Origin: JAJPHT01 sp035687045
GTDB lineage: Archaea > Thermoplasmatota > SW-10-69-26 > JACQPN01 > JAJPHT01
Assembly (NCBI GenBank): GCA_035687045.1
Contig: DASRYU010000161.1
Coordinates: 1-15,118 of the forward strand
Direction: 5' to 3'
DNA: 15,118 nucleotides
A model generated the notes under the pieces. It saw only the letters and a program-made list of their open reading frames with translations, did no database searches and had not been told where the DNA came from. Numbering within the stretch: position 1 is the first letter of the stretch; each line of letters begins with the position of its first letter. The position numbers and the translations under genes are program-made. Shown in pieces: positions 12,966-15,118 of this stretch.

Positions 12966-13757
12966 GTGCGCGTGCCGCTCCTCGTCCTCGGGCTCCTCGT
13001 CGTCGCAGGCAGCGCAAGCGCAGGATCCCGCGACGCGCCGGAGGTGAGCGACCCCGAGGGCGACTGCCAGTACGCGCTTGGCAACGAGTACGCCGACATC
13101 GTCGCCGCGTGGATCTCCGACGAGACCGCCAGCGACTTCCGCGTGAACATCGCCCTCGCGAAGTGGGCGCCCGACACGCTCGCGAGCTACGCCGGGTACA
13201 CGCTCCAGTTCACCCACCAGAGCGTCGACTGGGGTGTGGCTGCCTTCTTCGACCCGCAGCGCGGCTGGCAGTGGAGCACCGCCACGCTCGACCGCGAGAC
13301 GGGCGAGATGTCGTCCTTCGCCGAGACCCTCGGCGAGTGGGACGCCGACACCACGACGATGAAGATCGTCTTCCCGAAGAGCATCTTCCCCCACGACGGC
13401 AACGACAACGCGCTGCGCGGATTCCTCGGCGGCGCCGCCGACTTCAAGAAGGACGTCCCCGTCTTCGTCGCGCGATCCCTTGGCGCGCCCGTCGCGCCCG
13501 TGGGCGACCTCATGACGTGCGACCTCATCCAGAGCAACGCCACGTACACCTTCACCGTCGGCGAGCACACCATGCACACGATGTCGGCCGCGAGCGACGC
13601 CGCGGCGGCGACCAACGCCTCGCAGGAGGAGGCCTCGGCCGCCGCCGGCCCTGGCGGCGCCCCCTCCTCCGCGCCTGCGCCGCGAGAGACGCCGTACCCG
13701 TTCGCGCTCGGCCTCGTCGCGCTCGCCTGCCTCGCCGCTCTGCGCCGCGCCCCGTAG
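12966..13757 (+). CDS. Secreted protein with C-terminal membrane anchor
   Basis: This is a 263-residue protein. The GTG at 12966 is chosen because GGAGG lies 7 bases before it and it starts directly at a signal peptide (VRVPLLVLGLLVVAGSASA); the in-frame GTG at 12909 would lie upstream of the promoter box. The mature part begins GSRDAPEVSDPEGDCQYALGNEYADIVAAWISDE, a pattern seen in DOMON/CBM9-like beta-sandwich surface proteins: a 'DP-x-GD' entry, then strands such as FRVNIALAKW, YTLQFTHQ, GWQWSTATLD and MKIVFPKSIF. A Ser/Ala/Pro-rich linker (about residues 212-238) leads to a C-terminal helix PYPFALGLVALACLAAL followed by RRAP. That tripartite ending resembles an archaeosortase-type sorting signal, but no known tag motif is exact. 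The fold assignment is inference. Confidence 0.8.
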   Translation: MRVPLLVLGLLVVAGSASAGSRDAPEVSDPEGDCQYALGNEYADIVAAWISDETASDFRVNIALAKWAPDTLASYAGYTLQFTHQSVDWGVAAFFDPQRGWQWSTATLDRETGEMSSFAETLGEWDADTTTMKIVFPKSIFPHDGNDNALRGFLGGAADFKKDVPVFVARSLGAPVAPVGDLMTCDLIQSNATYTFTVGEHTMHTMSAASDAAAATNASQEEASAAAGPGGAPSSAPAPRETPYPFALGLVALACLAALRRAP

Positions 13758-13761
13758 GCGC

Positions 13762-13773
13762 CGCGTTTGAAGC
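13762..13773 (+). promoter_or_regulatory. TATA-like box for the dodecin-like gene
   Basis: CGCGTTTGAAGC, with TTTGA about 31 bases before the ATG at 13798. It starts 5 bases after the previous stop codon. Confidence 0.5.
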
Positions 13774-13797
13774 ACCGGAGCCGCTTCTCCGGCTCGC

Positions 13798-14085
13798 ATG
13801 GCTCCGACGAACACGCAGCAGCAGTCGAAGAGGGACGAACGCACCGCGGAAAGCGACACCTGGCACCGCACCGCGAAGGTCGTCGAGCTCATCGGCAACA
13901 GCAAGGAGAGCTTCGAAGGCGCCGTCCAGGCCGCCCTCTCGGACGCCTCCCGCACCGTCCGCCACATCAGCGGCGCCGACGTCATCAAGATGTCCGTCAA
14001 GTGCGAAGAAGGCCGCATCATCGAATACCGCGTCGACCTCAAGGTCGCCTTCGGCATCGAGCGCGGCATGAACGGCGACGGCTGA
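13798..14085 (+). CDS. Dodecin-family protein lacking the flavin-stacking Trp
   Basis: This is a 95-residue protein. Residues 25-89 match the dodecin beta-alpha-beta-beta fold along their whole length: TAKVVELIGNSKESFEGAVQ, AALSDASRTVRHISG, EEGRIIEYRVDLKVAFGIER. Dodecins form hollow dodecamers that store flavin, CoA or FMN. In flavin-binding members the segment after R-x-T-x-R reads W-F/A-E-V; here it reads S58-G59-A-D-V, so Gly replaces the Trp that sandwiches the isoalloxazine ring, and the Arg/Gly after it is also changed. A polar N-terminal extension of about 22 residues (Gln, Lys, Arg and Glu rich) is not part of the normal ~68-residue core. It is followed by a perfect hairpin terminator. 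Dodecin fold is firm; flavin storage is unlikely, and calcium, CoA or another ligand is possible. Confidence 0.88.
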   Translation: MAPTNTQQQSKRDERTAESDTWHRTAKVVELIGNSKESFEGAVQAALSDASRTVRHISGADVIKMSVKCEEGRIIEYRVDLKVAFGIERGMNGDG

Positions 14086-14094
14086 ACACACCTC

Positions 14095-14127
14095 GGCCGC
14101 GCCACGCGCGGCCACACCCCCTCTTCT
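14095..14127 (+). terminator. Hairpin terminator after the dodecin-like gene
   Basis: GGCCGCGC (14095-14102) and GCGCGGCC (14106-14113) form a perfect 8-bp stem with a CAC loop, followed by a pyrimidine-rich CCCCCTCTTCTC tail. It starts 10 bases after the stop codon. Confidence 0.6.
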
Positions 14128-14211
14128 CGAAGACGCGCCAAGCCACAGTGGCGAACCCGCGTACCACAGGCGATTCAAGCCGCGCGGCCTACCCCGCATC
14201 GAGGCCCTGGC

Positions 14212-14370
14212 TTGCCCAAAAAGAAGAGGTCGTACAGCGCGCTGCGACCGCACGCGGCGCGCATCCTGAAGGTCGCCGAGTACCCCACGCACGTCAACGG
14301 GGCCTACCTCGACGACCCGACCCGCATCCCCACGCTGGGCACCAGGCGCCCCGAGAGAAGCGAGTCATGA
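14212..14370 (+). CDS. Probable small basic protein (52 residues)
   Basis: A TTG-started frame encodes 52 residues beginning PKKKRSYSALRPHAARILKV, continuing AEYPTHVNGAYLDDPTRIPT and ending in a basic RRPERSES tail. About nine in ten third codon positions are G or C, as in the known genes around it. A TATA-like CGATTCAAGCC lies at 14171-14181, about 36 bases before the TTG, and a perfect hairpin follows 8 bases after the stop, so the frame has both flanking signals of a gene. No ATG or GTG start precedes it in the frame, and no SD is visible. The Lys/Arg-rich N-terminus suggests nucleic-acid or ribosome binding (inference). Without this gene the stretch 14086-14450 would hold only terminators. 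I do not recognise the family. Confidence 0.45.
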   Translation: MPKKKRSYSALRPHAARILKVAEYPTHVNGAYLDDPTRIPTLGTRRPERSES

Positions 14371-14377
14371 AAACTTC

Positions 14378-14410
14378 CCCGGGGGCGCACGCCCCCGGGC
14401 TCTTCCCTTC
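14378..14410 (+). terminator. Strong hairpin terminator after the small basic ORF
   Basis: CCCGGGGGC (14378-14386) pairs perfectly with GCCCCCGGG (14391-14399) around a GCAC loop, followed by TCTTCCCTTCTTC. It sits 8 bases after the 14370 stop and just before the promoter at 14416. Confidence 0.65.
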
Positions 14411-14415
14411 TTCGG

Positions 14416-14428
14416 CAACGCTTATTCC
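14416..14428 (+). promoter_or_regulatory. CAACG + TATA-like box for the DUF5611-like gene
   Basis: CAACGCTTATTCC, the most AT-rich box in the window, with its core about 27 bases before the ATG at 14451. Confidence 0.65.
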
Positions 14429-14450
14429 GGCCGTCCACGCTGCGCCACGC

Positions 14451-14798
14451 ATGCGCGACTACGAGCTCCGCCGCGGCCACTGGAAGAACATCGACGGCGA
14501 GAAGCTCCTCCACCTCCTCCAGGACGTCTTCAGCGACGGCCGCAAGGAAGGCAACGGATACGTCGTCGAGAACTACGGCGCCATCAGCCGCCTCTACGCC
14601 GAACAGCTCGGCAAGACGCACCTCCGCGTCGACACCGTCATGAACCCCAAGGTCGGCAGCGAGGACGCCCAAAAAACGCTCCGCGCCTACAACGACTTCC
14701 TCGAGCTCGCCACCGGCTACGACGCCAAGCAGCGCTCCAAGCGCGCCCAAGCCGAAGCCAAGAAGGCCGCCGACCCGGACATCCCGGACGACGTGTAG
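14451..14798 (+). CDS. DUF5611-like archaeal protein
   Basis: This is a 115-residue soluble protein. It begins MRDYELRRGHWKNIDGEKLL, a pattern I recall from the archaeal DUF5611 family (MR-x-Y-x-x-R/K-R-G-H), and continues with HLLQDVF, VVENYGAISRLYAEQLGKTHLRVDTVMNPKV and the conserved-looking helix TLRAYNDFLELATGYDAKQRSKRAQ. The middle has alternating strands, so an alpha/beta fold is likely; the last 20 residues are Lys/Ala/Asp-rich. No function is established for the family, which is found in methanogens, haloarchaea and Thermoplasmatota as far as I remember. The start is fixed by the promoter box at 14416. The stop TAG directly abuts the ATG of the CcdA-like gene, so the two are very probably co-transcribed and co-translated. 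Confidence 0.82.
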   Translation: MRDYELRRGHWKNIDGEKLLHLLQDVFSDGRKEGNGYVVENYGAISRLYAEQLGKTHLRVDTVMNPKVGSEDAQKTLRAYNDFLELATGYDAKQRSKRAQAEAKKAADPDIPDDV

Positions 14799-15118
14799 AT
14801 GGTCGAACCCGGCCTCCTCGCCTACGACTACACCCTCGGCCTCTTCGCCTTCTTCGCACCCTGCGGCAGCGCCATGCTGCCCGCCTACCTCGCCTACTAC
14901 CTCCCCCGCCTCGACGAAGAGGCCGCGAGCCTCCCCCTCCGCATCGCCCGCGGCCTCCTCGCCGGCACCCTCGCCGCCCTCGGCGCCTTCCTCACCATCC
15001 TCGCCCTAGGCGCCCTCGCCGTCACCCTCGGCGCCCCCTTCAAAGACAACATCCTCTGGCTCGAGCTCGTCGGCGGCCTCATCGTCATCACGCTTGGCAC
15101 CCTGATGATCCTCGGCCG
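14799..15118 (+). CDS. CcdA/DsbD-type thiol-disulfide membrane protein, 3' partial
   Basis: The first 106 residues are visible; the gene runs off the window. The N-terminal helix holds YTLGLFAFFAPCGSAMLPAYLAYYL, the standard CcdA motif with Cys22 followed by Pro28, where the family has 'F-x-x-P-C-x-x-x-x-L-P-x-Y'. A second helix covers about 50-75 (GLLAGTLAALGAFLTILALGALAV) and a third starts near 88. CcdA proteins carry electrons across the membrane through a Cys pair, one in helix 1 and one in helix 4; the second Cys lies beyond the window end. They support cytochrome c maturation or reduction of extracellular disulfides. The ATG at 14799 immediately follows the stop of the DUF5611-like gene with no spacer, implying translational coupling. 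Confidence 0.85.
   Translation, partial: MVEPGLLAYDYTLGLFAFFAPCGSAMLPAYLAYYLPRLDEEAASLPLRIARGLLAGTLAALGAFLTILALGALAVTLGAPFKDNILWLELVGGLIVITLGTLMILG

Noticed and set aside
13767..14450. Upstream part of the long frame ending at 14798
   Set aside because: It overlaps the dodecin-like gene in another frame, has shadow composition, and runs through two hairpin terminators and a promoter box; the DUF5611-like gene starts at 14451.
1..15118. CRISPR arrays, tRNAs, insertion sequences, phage or defence islands
   Set aside because: No regular repeat-spacer array, tRNA T-loop context, transposase or integrase motif was seen on either strand; the GTTCGAA near 6424 lies inside the lipoprotein signal peptide region and has no tRNA fold around it.

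Overview
The window is very GC-rich DNA (third codon positions almost all G or C) and reads as a chromosome segment of an uncultured archaeon. A high-GC member of Thermoplasmatota or a related euryarchaeal lineage is my best guess, by inference from gene content. The archaeal signs are a thiolase followed by a DUF35 zinc-ribbon/OB-fold protein (the archaeal mevalonate arrangement), a DUF5611-like protein, a tandem winged-helix Lrp-type regulator, and AT-rich TATA-like boxes about 26-31 bases before many start codons. That spacing implies mostly leaderless transcripts; only a few genes carry a Shine-Dalgarno (SD) sequence. I found no tRNA, rRNA, CRISPR array, insertion sequence or phage gene.

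Layout. 1-1715: thiolase (cut at its 5' end by the window) and its DUF35 partner, the start of isoprenoid synthesis. 1768-3907: a bacterial-type PH-domain protein, a short NfeD and a stomatin/prohibitin-like SPFH protein, all on the plus strand and each with its own promoter-like box; this looks like a membrane-microdomain module. 3915-4804 (minus): an EamA transporter broken by one frameshift. 4975-5412: a small secreted protein. 5459-6331 (minus): a zinc-site protein I cannot place. 6409-7422: a lipoprotein. 7432-8340 (minus): the tandem-wHTH regulator. 8448-8909: a four-helix membrane protein with conserved-looking His residues. 9000-9791: an enoyl-CoA hydratase-type crotonase. 9899-11275: an LVIVD-type beta-propeller lipoprotein. 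11443-12387 (minus): an intact EamA transporter. 12424-12837 (minus): a two-CxxC zinc-ribbon protein. 12966-13757: a secreted protein with a C-terminal membrane anchor. 13798-14085: a dodecin-like protein. 14212-14370: a probable 52-residue basic protein. 14451-14798: a DUF5611-like protein. 14799-15118: the start of a CcdA/DsbD-type membrane protein, cut by the window end.

Most genes look singly transcribed. Hairpin-plus-pyrimidine terminators lie after 5412, 11275, 14085 and 14370, and convergent pairs sit only 7-46 bases apart at three places. The clearest points for follow-up are the thiolase with Asp at the position of the nucleophilic Cys, a recurrent CAACG element 34-37 bases before four start codons, a dodecin lacking its flavin-stacking Trp, and the small basic ORF with its own terminator. 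I saw no complete defence or mobile system.
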